64,000 bases of DNA from Sipunculus nudus (Eukaryota; Annelida; Sipuncula; Golfingiida; Sipunculidae). How positions within the stretch are numbered: the first letter of the stretch is position 1; the number at the start of each line of letters is the position of its first letter. The position numbers and the translations under genes are program-made. The notes beneath the pieces are model-generated. The model worked only from the letters and a program-made list of their open reading frames with translations, did not search any database and was not told where the DNA came from. The stretch is taken from the NCBI GenBank assembly GCA_026874595.1, contig CM049306.1, positions 80,440,142 through 80,504,141 on the forward strand, written 5' to 3'. Shown one piece after another: positions 1 through 12,015 of the stretch.

Positions 1-3000
1 ATAAAATTTATTGATGGGGGAAAATTAAAAAAAGGCTCTATTATCTGCATTAAACGATAAATATCTGGAAAATTTATGTCATCAATATATGTTTCACAGA
101 GGTATTTCATTTATGTTGGTGGTATAACTTTGATGTGACAAGAATACTAAGAAAATAACTATGTTTTATAGAGAGAATTTAAAGTGTGGCCACATAAAAA
201 AAAGAATCAAATATCAGTGAAAGAGGTGAAATTTCTAGCGCTGTTGAATATTTCCTGTTTGAAGATCAACAAAAAGGTTCCTCTTCGGTTATTTTTAGCG
301 CTTCGGTACAAGATTTTCATTGGTCTGCAAGTAGCAGGAAATTAAAAATAGCAAAAAAGTATTATCGAAGTATTATCTAATAAATATTTGTCGTGGAGGT
401 CTATAATAAAGGATATACCTAACAAGAGAATTATTCTATGCAAGAAAGTGGTTACAAATACAACGCAAGACAATATCGGGGGGATTGATTGGTTACTGTG
501 GTAGAAATAATTGGATTATTACTCATTTAATTGGAAAGGGTATGTAACATATTAATCAGTCAGAGAACAAATACTCCAAATATTCCCGTGAATTTGTTAG
601 AAATAACAGGAATGAATACTTATGGAAAATGTAAACCGTTTTATAAAGCAGGATATAATTTTCTTCTTTATATACAGAGAAAATAACTTCAGTTACAGAT
701 TATGCATTATAATTAACTAATTATTTACCAAAAACTATTGGCTGTTTAAGTGGAATATTATTCATAGTCATTTTGTGACGAGAGAGACACGCAATTATTA
801 TAATGTTTTACTTCCAGAAATTTATATCTTTAAAGAGTTTGAAGAAATTTTGCAATGTAAATTTATCTACTATAATTCACTATGTTTGTCAATCACCTGC
901 TATGTAGTAGAGTAGTACCGTTTAAGGGAACATTAGTTTGGTTGATAAGTTTAGAGAAATATTGAAACACATACATAAAATAGGATATGCTATTACACAG
1001 AAGAGAAAGAACATTTATGGAATAATACATCAGATGACTGAAGATATTTACATTGTTCATGATTTATTTACAAATGTGATAGGGACAATGGAACAACTTA
1101 TGGCATGTTTTTAGAACACAAATTGTTACAGTGTCAGTATTGTGGCTTTGTACTATTTACACAAATTGTTTGTTTTTGTTTTTTTTTTTTTTTGCATTAT
1201 TAGGTGTCAGCGTCATGTAATGTAATGGTAACATGTAGGTCTAGTGCAATGCTTGTTTGCTTTTATTTTAAAAATAAAAGTGAAATATCAAGTTTCTTTC
1301 TGGTGAATATAAATCAGTTAACCCTTTTTAGATATATTTAATATTTTACAACGTCCTACTTGTTCCCGGAGTCGGCTACACATTGGCAAAGCAGAAAGGT
1401 GGATTCTCCAGAGCTGGAGTACTCTTAATTATCACTTCAGTATTCAGCATACTTATACAGCCTTGTCCATACTTTAAATCTACTTTCATTGAAGGATGTG
1501 AATAATGTACAGTTCTTGTAGAATTACTCTTCTTTTTTTATGAAATTTTCCTACGTTTTTGATGTAACTAATTCATGTATGCGTTTAGATAAGATATTTG
1601 GGCTCTCAAAGATAATGCTGAAGAAATTATATTTAAACCACCTCGAATATTAACACGGAGCCTTCAGAATGATTTGGCGTTTTGTTGATAGAAGTGGAAC
1701 CCGGAACGGTAAACACAATACCGGCAAATTATATAATTAGAACATTGCTAAGAAAAACAGCTGACATAAACGAATTAATAGATAAATGTTGATTATTCAG
1801 GTTATATTATGTTAGGTTATATTTAATTAATTCTACTTGTATTCGACCATATTTTACCCCTGATACCTCTGTTATATTCGTTCTTTAATTTCATCATTTG
1901 TATTGCCCTATATGACTACATTGATCACAGATGGTCAAAACCTCCGTTGTGACTGGTGTATCCGATAATGAAGGATATAATTTTTGAATACCTCTTTAGA
2001 AACAACAGGCGCACTGGAATAAACGTACAATATGTGATTAAATCTACTCAGGTTCATTGGAAAGTTCATCCGTGTAATTTTGATTGGACAGAGTGCCACT
2101 TCGAACTAAACTAAACTGTGAATCAACTGTTTAAAAAAGTAAAGTAGACTTTTTCACAGGATTATTATAGAATACCCAGTTGGGAATATCTCAGTGCAGG
2201 CTCGGTAATATATAACATCGTATGACTACACAACCTAACGAGGCTTGTATTTGGGATTTACGGAAGTTTTCGTGAGAGAATTTCCAGAACAGCCAAGAAC
2301 ACTTTTGGTGATCTGTATTGGACACAGGCCAAGTGGAAATCCAGGGCATCAGTCAGGTTGAATTGCTTTGAGGACTCTATTGAAATTTTGCATTCGATAT
2401 TGGTTATGGATATATAGAACTAGTGCGAGTATAATGGTCATGACCAAGAAATATGTGTAAGCATAGGTTATGATTTTGTTCACACAGGAAAGGGGTGCGA
2501 AATGCAATACCTTGCTCATTGCCGATTGATAACAACCGGATGATAAACACACCTCGCGTGATCTGAAATGGCTACCGACAGATCGAAAATTAAGGGCAAG
2601 GGTTTTACATGGACTCGCCGAAGCTCATCTTGGCCAGGACGACTCATTTAACTAGTCGACTCCTTGAGATTAAGCAGGAAAACATTCGCGGTAAAAGTAA
2701 TGACCATATTTTACAAGTTTTTAATACGTTATAATACATTCATGTTCTTTCTGCATACAAGAGCTATATATGGTTCGTATTAATACATCCCCCGGCGGGT
2801 GGTTCGCAGAGGGCCATCCGGTCAGCGGTCCGGCCTTGTCTAATCAATATTCTACTGTAATTACGTGGTATTTTACCACTATTATCAATATGTGCATAAT
2901 AATTATATATATCTATAGTAAGCACATGTGCTGTTAAAACAAAATGTAATTTCAATGTAATGCATAAACAGGTATACGTTTAAAGCTCGAGTATGTGACA

Positions 3001-3412
3001 TGTAGAGTTGCTCTCAATTCTATCATGTTTATACCTCAACACAATCCATGTGTAGTTTCAAAACGAAGTTATTCCGGTACATATACTGTGAATAGTACAG
3101 GTATGCAGATCGACTACTTAAAATTCACACCAAAACAGGTCGATCAGTAAATATTCAACCAACACGGGCATATCCCTTGGAGACTACACTGGTGATCACG
3201 ATGACTTTCTCATGCAGATGGATTTCCTTACATGTAAGCGGGGCGTTTCACTCCATGAAAAAGATTGAGACAAGAGGCATGGCATTTCGACAACTGTCTT
3301 TGTTCAGTTGTATTGTAGAATAAAGTGAAGTGAAGACGTTTAAACGCACTATCAGATTGAAGTGACTGTTCCATTGGTAGGATCTGTAAATCGTGAACTT
3401 GTTTCAATATAA

Positions 3413-3416
<4 letters not shown>
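1..3416. other. AT-rich stretch without a recognisable gene
   Basis: No exon, RNA gene or complete mobile element could be supported here. All open frames are short and look like chance. A few stretches between 0.4 and 1.1 kb read like worn coding sequence (runs without stops broken every 20-40 codons) and may be a very old transposon, but I could not match them to a family. Confidence 0.4.

Positions 3417-3461
<45 letters not shown>
3417..3461. repeat. (AT)n microsatellite
   Basis: About 45 bp of uninterrupted AT dinucleotide. It creates a false Ile-Tyr repeat reading frame on the minus strand. Confidence 0.95.
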
Positions 3462-3464
<3 letters not shown>

Positions 3465-5555
3465 TTTAATATAAATATGGCGCATTGGAAGTTAAATTGA
3501 GTTTAATACGTATACATTTATTCCATGGTACAGCAGCAGTTTAAGAGTACACAATTAACAGCCGACGAACTTAATAACTATCATTACATTCGGGTATGGT
3601 CATGGTCACAAAATGAATGTGTCGGTGATAATGAAGAAAGGCATGTTCTTTCTCAGTTGGAGTTGATCAATTGCAAGCCCTCTGAGCGTGCAACTGGTGG
3701 GGCTGAATTAGAAATCACCCGGATTTTGTAAAAACATATTGCTTGTAGGGATGTCCGTGAGCCTGAGGTGTGCACAAAGAAGCTTTTTTTTTATTAATGT
3801 ACATGAATAAAGTGAGTGTAGTGGGTAACCCGGCAATGTATAGTCAAAAAGTGACGTCATTTGCAACGCCATTGTTATTTAAAACGAAACAGGGGAAGGA
3901 GACACAAAAACTGCATTGTCCTTATACATTAAAACCAAGTTCCCAATTTTATTATTACTATCTCTTTGGAAAGTAATGTGTTAGACTAGGTAATATTGGT
4001 AAATTGTACGAAACCTAGGCATAAGTTGATACAATTAAAATAACTGTTCTAAGGCACAGTGCCATCTACCAACTAACAATGGTATCAAACGATGTCAACA
4101 AGCGGCGCGGTCAAGTATATTCCACTTTGCATATCATAAGTTTTCTGGGGTTGCAAGTTAGATTAAAGGTATATGTGAAGTATTTTGAAATGAATAAGAT
4201 CAGCCTTAATGTTATCTTATTGAAAATTGAACAAATACTGTTCATTTACTTCAAATTCCTATATAGTCGCTCAACTCCAGCTGATATTGGTCTTTCAAAC
4301 GATGTTCAATGCAGCAGAAAATAATTGTGGAATTAAGCCTCCATGTATAATACGCACCAAGGATTTTATTTTTAGATTTTATGACAAAAATGCGGATTAT
4401 ATTTGGGGGAGGCCGGTAGTGCCCAATTGCTCCTATACAAGAAGAGCATGACATTACCAGAGAAGCAATCCACAAAGACATTGATGTGTCAATATTGTCT
4501 TTCTTGTTAGAAGAGCTACATGAAATATAGATTAACATACTGTATTCCTTACTCTAATAAATTAAGAGATAACTGTCTGCTTTTGATAATGTATAGACAT
4601 GATAATTTAAATATACAACAACTAAACTGATGATTTTATTTTCGGGACTGGAGTTGTTTACTATGTTTCAAATGTTCTCAAATCCACAACTGCTTGTAAC
4701 AGTAGTTATGTAATTCCTTGCGAGCCTGCATTATCATTTACACTTAGATCTTACCCATAACGTTTTAAATGCCGATTCGTCAATACAGGAGGAAGACAAG
4801 GTTTGGGTAAAAAGAGGACTTTTTTGCATAAGGACAGACAGGTCCAACATTATACATGAATAAAATATATATATGAGCATATATTACCCAGCATTGCCGT
4901 CAGCTTCCAATCCTAGCGTATAAGTAATAATTTACCATATGCTATATGTGATTTACAATACGAGCTGATCATTAACCAATTAAACCTCCGGACATTAAAC
5001 ATTAAATTTTTGTGGATTCATGTCAAACACCAAATATCATAATACATAATATAATGAGCATCTGAGTGGCGGCATCAGTATAATAACATTTTGGGGTCCT
5101 CATCTGACTACAAACCCAGGGAAACCCCAGGTACTACTAAGACTAAACCTACACCAAAAGTAATACAATAATAATGCATTTCCTAATGAGGTGGGTGGGA
5201 GGGGATTTACAGTTACTAAAAGACGTGTCTGGCCCCTGCGCTGCTGTGCCGCCGAATGAATTTAAAAGCCCCGCGGTTGCTAAGCATCTGCATATAAAAC
5301 GCCCCCTGCCGGCCACACCTGAATAGCCAATCAACGGCCGCCCTCCCCCTCCAGTATTAACACATGATTAACGAATGTCAATCATACATATAAATATTAG
5401 AAACGCACAAAGTAAACGGCTAGACGAATGACAGAATTACTCAGAAGTTATTCTGCGTAATAAAAAAATATTATCAACGGTTTTTTTTTTTTTTTTTTTT
5501 TGCGCTGGTGCTCAGATATTAAACATTAAGGATGAGGGTGGAATTTAAAACGAAC
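3462..5555. other. Intergenic sequence, nothing clear
   Basis: No gene seen. A GC-richer patch at about 5200-5345 carries a TATAAAA on the plus strand (about 5291) and a CCAAT motif (about 5323); it could be an orphan promoter or regulatory patch. I looked here for the last exon of the decayed DHRS11 copy that ends at 5556 and did not find it. Confidence 0.4.
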
Positions 5556-8337
5556 CTGGACATGAGGTGGTACCGACAAAACATAGAAAACGGCCTGTGC
5601 TGTATCCTCGACCTTCATCCAGTGTGAAACCTGGAAATACAAAAGTACACAGCTGAAGAAAAAAAAAAAGAACCACACACAAGGCAACAGACTGTAATTT
5701 GTAAAATTATCGATCTAAATAACTGGACAGCATCCACTCACCAGTAGACTGATGGAGTCGATGCAATGGTTAGGACTTTATAATTTCTCCCGCTGACAGA
5801 GCCATTAAACTTGCTCTGTTGTGGCGCAACGCTTAGAACATGCACTGTCACGGCTAGTCGTATATCTAATTTGAGGCTCTCTAACAGCCTCCCTAACAGC
5901 TTATCAATGAGAAGAGCTAACACTGAGTTACGTCTATTGGTACATTGAAACATGTTTTATTTTACACTTCCTTGTAGCAAACATAAATACGAAAGCCAAG
6001 GCAGGGCTACTTCAGAAGTATACTCTTGTACAAATTCCTCAAGTTCCTCTCATTCTCTTTGGAATTACAGTTACTTATCCATGGTAAACTAGAAAAAAAA
6101 AGAAATACTAAGAATGCTAATTTAAAGCTCCGACAAGACTGTGAACTTCAGCGTGTATAGTTATACACGTTAGAGATCGATTACGCTAGAACATAAAATA
6201 AATAGATATAAAGGACACTTTAAACCTTATACGAGCTGCAGACGGTCTAAGCTTTCTCTTCATTCTTCATTATCCTCTTGATGAATTCCGTTTCTGCTAA
6301 TCCCGGGCTTATATGCTACCGGATAAAAGGTAATAATTTATCAAGGTGATATTTATAAATTTTAAACATATTTCAAAATACTTTGCTTTATATACAAAGA
6401 AAGATTTATATGATTATCCGATAGCATCGATAGCAGTTTGCCACCTGCACAAAAATTAAATCGATGTTGAATTATTGTAAAAAAAATAGAAATTGTTCCC
6501 CTAAGGACACACTTGGCGTCGTTTCTGACACATCAAGAGCATAACCGGGCAGTACCGTAGCGTAGCTACCGAAATGTTACGTCACATAGGTTTTGTACCA
6601 CCATCGTCAATTACATTTACAAAAAGAGAAACAAGAATTAACAATTTTCCTTTAAAAAAAAACAGATGACAATGCTTCATGTAGCAGTTATTTAAATTAA
6701 CTCGGATGTCCTTACACTGACTCGGATGTGAGACTTCATTTCCCGTAGTTCGTTCCTCAGTCCTTCTACTAATGCGCTCACGGCGAATTTGCTTGCCTTG
6801 TAAAAGTGATTTTCCGACCACATACTGACGATTTTCCCCGACATGCTGTAAAAATATCCGGCGTTTCAAGATAAGTGATTAGTTTCTTCTGACTCAGTAA
6901 CCAAGACTGTTTCAACTTTATGTCTCAGTTACACACGGTTCACTACATAAGTATCGAACCATGGTCTTTTTAATTCGATTAAAGGTCACGGTTGGCCAGT
7001 TAATTAGAGGCTGGTAAATACCACTAGCAATTCCTGGTAAATGTTGGCACGGAAAATACCCCCTCTGGCAAAATAGTGGTAATTAGTTCGCAAATATGGA
7101 CACATTTTGTAAAAACTGAAAATGATTTTTTTAAAACACACTTCACATTAAAGATGCATAAAATGACAGAAAATGCTCATTACAGATAAAACAAGATTTA
7201 TTTGGAACAGCAGATTGAGAGGAATTTATCATTCCAAGTGCTAAATCAGATGGCAGCCCAACAATACACGACCCATTGTGAAATTAATATACACCAGAAA
7301 TGACCAACTGATATGACCTGGTATATTTACCACTTTTAACCAGCAAATGCCAGTATTTTCAAGCAAAAACTTGCATTAACCGGCAGTTGCAACGTTCATG
7401 GACTTGAGAAGTATTTGCCGTTATTTTGAAACCATGCTGAAGGAACTTCACGACGGACGCCTGGCGAGAGGATAACTTTTTATTGTTAACTGAAGGTATT
7501 ACTCGAACAATATGTGTATTCAGCAATATAAATCATGATTAAAGATCTAAGAATGGAATTGTACAAAAACGGCTACGTTAATATCTATATTTCCCCAATA
7601 TAAAGATTGCCTGTGACCTACAGTATATCAAATATAGTCAACCTAATATAAATTTTATCTGGATAACGTGACCATCGTCCACCCCACGTTCTCTCATAGA
7701 TTTGACTGTTTCCCGGGTACATATCGCAAGGCCATGGACATTCACCTGCAAATGGCATTAAAAATCGCAGATAATTGAAAACATATATAAGAAAAACTAC
7801 AGAGAAGCAGAGTTACAACTTCAGCTTATAAATTAAAAGATTATGTTCACCTCTCAGTTTTATTGTTAAACAGTCACCAGTTTTAACCGTTTCTCTCATA
7901 TTCAAAAGCTAAATTATGCATGCGATTTAAGAAGTGATACCTTACGAAATACAAACAATCGTGTAGTACAATGAGGCGTAGTGAAAAATGATGCCCTGAC
8001 TGCGTCCGGTTTATGCGTATGCTTAATATATTGACTAGATTTGTTTTAAATAATAGTGATCACAATAATCGTCATTTTATTTTCATTATGTTGTTTACCT
8101 TATATAAGATTCACTGCGTTTAAAAGTTGAACTTACGTTGAAAATGTCTGCCCAGTCGCTGGTTTTTCCTGACAGCAGTGGTGCCATGTGACCCACACCG
8201 GCGTTGTTGACACACACGTCCACGCCGCCATGCTTGCGAATCTCATCGAACATACGCAAGATGCTCTCTTCTTTTGTTATGTCGCATCTTATTGCGATAA
8301 GTTTTCCTTCTTCGCCGAAAAGCCTTGCACTTGCCTC
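5556..8337 (-). pseudogene. DHRS11-like short-chain dehydrogenase, decayed copy
   Basis: Five exon remnants match exons 2-6 of the intact gene at 27.4-36.8 kb: 8137-8337, 7655-7745, 6716-6845, 6226-6315 and 5556-5630. They keep the NNAG motif, the NVxG asparagine, the YxxxK pair (Y-K-A-S-K) and the SPG loop. Several features argue that it is dead. An in-frame TAG lies at 6247-6249, where the intact copy has AAG (Lys). The donor after the 7655-7745 exon is gone: the reading runs on into AT-rich sequence, and the only nearby GT is in the wrong phase. Neither a first exon with the TGxxxGIG cofactor motif (searched 8.3-12 kb) nor the last short exon was found. The splice sites of the 8137-8337 and 6716-6845 remnants still look good and coding similarity is high, so the loss is probably not ancient. 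The alternative is a diverged live gene with unusual exons, which I think less likely. Confidence 0.82.
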
Positions 8338-9749
8338 CTATAACAACAGGACCTTTATATATTGGGAGTGTATTAATGTGCTGTAACTTACTAGCTTGCT
8401 TTCCTGTGCAGAGATGCTACGTTTACACTCTTGGTGCAAGTGTTAATTTTTTTACCAGCCTGCAGATATACAGTGGAACCCCAAAATTACGACCAGCTTG
8501 GGAAATGCTACAGCGGTAAATGTATAGTTCTCTACCGCACTTTCTTAACAGTGACGAAGTATACTCCGTGGGCAGGCCATGTTCTGCACATGTGCCCTGC
8601 ATTTATACAAAGAGATGAAGTGACACGAAGGTTATAGGTTGTCTTCTGTTCCAGGATTGCGTGTAGACCCTCTGTTTATCCCTTATGGTCACGTGCCCTT
8701 ACACGGTGCGTACTTTCGATTCCCTTTACCCAATTTATCCTTGGGGTCACTTCGAAGATATCCAGTGGTCTGATATCGAAATAACATTCAAAAATAAAGA
8801 AAGGCGTATTTATAATTTGACCTATTTAACATAATGCCTAGATTGTACACACTATAGACAGAGACAAGACAGGCTGAGAACCAAGCTGCACCTATCCGTA
8901 ACATGTGATTGGAGGGGGAGGGCGCTCTTCCATGTAGAAGTTCAGTCAAGAAAACAGCGGGATGCAAAGTTCTGTGCTGCTTTTCAATATTAAGCGTGTA
9001 TTACTCTCTTTCCCAATTTATTTTGTCGTAAAAGAGGGAAAATGCCCCCTGTGCCTCCTTAAAACCACCCACTGACTTCGGTTATACATTGATCACCGAT
9101 CTGTAGTGAAAAACATAAACATTGAGCTCTTGACAAAAACCCCCTTCAGATTTTATTTTTACCTTTTTGTTTAAGGCATTTTATCATAATGCGATAAAGG
9201 CATTTAATATTTCAGCTACAGATATTGTTATAGTACATAATCAGTTTTGTTGGTGCCAGTCTTATCCTATCATGGAAGTGAAAGAATCGGGAATCCATGG
9301 TACTAGTAAATTGCTTCATAGGTGGCGACATCTGTGGTCCATTTTAGAAACTCATATTTATATTCCAACCATACATGTTCCCTCTTTCTGGAAAAAAATA
9401 CATTGATTTAAGGAAACTGAGCTTCCGTTTGATGTATTACACGCAAAATCTTGATGGAACATATTTTAATAGTGTTGGAAATATGTGCTCCTTATATGGT
9501 AAAACACTTTCCAAGCGGGACCAAGAACGGGCCGACGTTAGACATTTACCTGAGCACGCTTTTGTGACGCTGTGTTTGATCACATATTCTGCTGGTAGGG
9601 TATCTCCCATAAAGTAAAGTACAACAACACAACAATATGGTTTTAAATCATTACAATTGAAGCTCACCAAGTGATCTTACAAGTGAACAGCCGTTTCAAT
9701 ACATCAGACCACTCCTAGTATATTGGCATGCAACATTTCAGGCAAACAG

Positions 9750-10160
9750 CTCAATCACTCAGGGAAGTGTGTATGGATGGACGCTTTACAAATACAAACC
9801 TGGTTGACACCAGCAGCCTTGTGTAACAGAGAGCTATCCAGGATGTATAGACGTGCAGCATTTCAGTTGATACAACAAACCACGTATATTTGCCATAAAT
9901 GATTGTAGGTACCATCCTTTTGGAGTACGAGCAAGCTGTCCAATATGAATGGATATACAAAGTGACAGGGAGATAATCAAACCAGTCCTGAGATATGGAC
10001 ATTATTATGTGAAACAACAAAAAATGTAGATGGCGCCATTAGTCTGGAATCCAAGCAAGGTATCGAAGACATATGGAAATGCTAATTTTCAGGCCAATAC
10101 GTCAAACCACTTTTAAAATATGTGCACGGATGTATCCCTAGGCTACGCAAAAACAACTGC
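9750..10160. repeat. Diverged copy of the ~140-bp monomer repeat
   Basis: Phrases such as gagctatccaggatgtata, catttcag...caaaccac and agatggcgccatt recur in the same order and spacing as in the 16.6-17.6 kb array. The central palindrome is mutated here. Confidence 0.6.
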
Positions 10161-10663
10161 CGGGGCCGCCGCTAGCCTGGTGCATATATATTTATAGATT
10201 TATATAAGTTAATATATTCGATATATTTAGAATAATAGCAGCTGCCATTTGAAAGTTAAATCAGAATACAAATTTTATTTATTTCATGGATTACACTTTT
10301 AAAGCTTACCAAAATTTGAATAGTTTCCACAGGTAGACTTATTTACCACAGAACTCCCTAATGTATGACCGAAAATGGCCAAATATGTTACAATTTCCAT
10401 CGGGATCGGGGCACACATGCGTTACAAACGCCAGACCCGAAAAGATAATATGCCTCCACGCGCCGTAACTTGGACCACTAGTACACAATTGGTCACCCGT
10501 CTTATTCCTTTGAGAGGACGGCAAATATTTAACATGTAGCAACTGAGGCGCTTCACATTAACTTGGGTTCTCTGAAGCATAAGGTGGCGGCATCTGGTGG
10601 TGTTTACGGTAACAATTGTTCGTTTGTTCCTGTGTTGCAACCTTTTGTTTGTATATGAAAGGT

Positions 10664-10710
10664 GGTGGTGGGGGGGGGGGGGGGGTATGGGGGGGGGGGG
10701 GGGGGGGGGC
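10664..10710. repeat. Poly-G tract
   Basis: Two G homopolymer runs separated by TAT. Comparable G tracts near 13.78, 26.87, 27.12 (as C) and 61.13 kb lie in or beside hAT-like sequences, so this may be another worn element end. Confidence 0.85.
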
Positions 10711-10909
10711 TATTTTAGTCTGCTTCTGCCCTGTAGTATGGTGTGATAGGAAATGTTAATCTATCATTGATATGTTTGTAAGCATTCACTTTCTTTTAGG
10801 ATTGATGTATATTACTATATATTATTTTTATATGTGTAATAAAGAGGACAAATATTTTGGAACATGAAAAAATATGGTTATTTGGAGGTGGTCGCTAAAC
10901 TAAGGTGGC

Positions 10910-10911
<2 letters not shown>

Positions 10912-10967
<56 letters not shown>
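10912..10967. repeat. (AT)n microsatellite
   Basis: 56 bp of uninterrupted AT dinucleotide. Confidence 0.95.
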
Positions 10968-10970
<3 letters not shown>

Positions 10971-11916
10971 TATAACTAGTTTTGTCAGCTCATGAACCCG
11001 AGGGGATTACGCGGGGGCCCGTTGACGGGGCCAGACCCTCGCTTACACACGGCAGGTACAAGCATGTACAAACTTACTGTTGTTTATGGGTGCCAATAAA
11101 TTCATCATTTTTGCACACGGCCGGAGGGTTTGCATGAATTTCTGTGTGAACTCCCACACCTTATCCAATTATTTATAAATACTAGCGGAACACCTATAAT
11201 TTGGACATGCGACCTGCGACATCCGGGGTTTGTGTTAACGCAAAATGGTAGCCCCGATGAGCGGTTTCGTAGAAACTTTGAGAAATAAACCTATTAGGGT
11301 TCAATAAGGGCGTAGAGATGCTACACGACTGTACTCAGAGGACAACGTCAGGCAATGTGCGGAGACAGATCTGTGGCTAAGCGATGCTAATACACAAACC
11401 TTACAGCGGAATAGCGCTATATTTTTATCATGCCCAAATTCCTAAATTATTGTAGGATTTATCATATTTATTTCTAACAGCTCATGATATCCCCCGGCTT
11501 GTCGAAGAATGGAGACCGGTCAATCAAGCAATGAAAAAAACTAAGCAGTGTATTTCGACAAGTGAATTCTTTACAACGCAGGTTTGCTTCATCAAACAAA
11601 GATGACTAGCTTTTTTCTTCTATTAAATAGAAGATACATATCCTGATTAATGATTTATTCATATATCTATTTTCAATTCTAAGCAATGTTAAACATTTCT
11701 GAATGAATATGCCGGGAATAGGGTACTTGGTTTACTTAATTACAGTTATTTTAATAATTTAAAGTAAAATAATCATTATAACAACACATTATCCCTACTG
11801 GTATGCAGCCCCAGGCCACACGCAAGCCGTTAACGTCACTTGATTCAATTTGATGGGGTATACTTCTCACCATACACACACAAAACGTCGTGACAGAAAG
11901 TAAACAAAATACAGTG

Positions 11917-11922
11917 TTTATT
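11917..11922 (-). terminator. Poly(A) signal, first DUF4174 gene
   Basis: AATAAA on the minus strand, about 94 bp beyond the stop codon at 12016. It is the nearest canonical signal and implies a short 3' UTR. Confidence 0.6.
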
Positions 11923-12015
11923 TATGAAAATATATTAAGAACTATTTACAGTCTTTGAATTATATACTAATACTGCATCACATTTTATCAGGTTTGTGAT
12001 TTCGTGATTTCATCA

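Larger units (their letters stand above)
8338..10911. other. Intergenic, repeat remnants
   Basis: No gene supported. About 9.75-10.15 kb contains diverged pieces of the ~140-bp monomer repeat found as an array at 16.6-17.6 kb. A long G homopolymer run lies at about 10670-10710. Confidence 0.45.
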
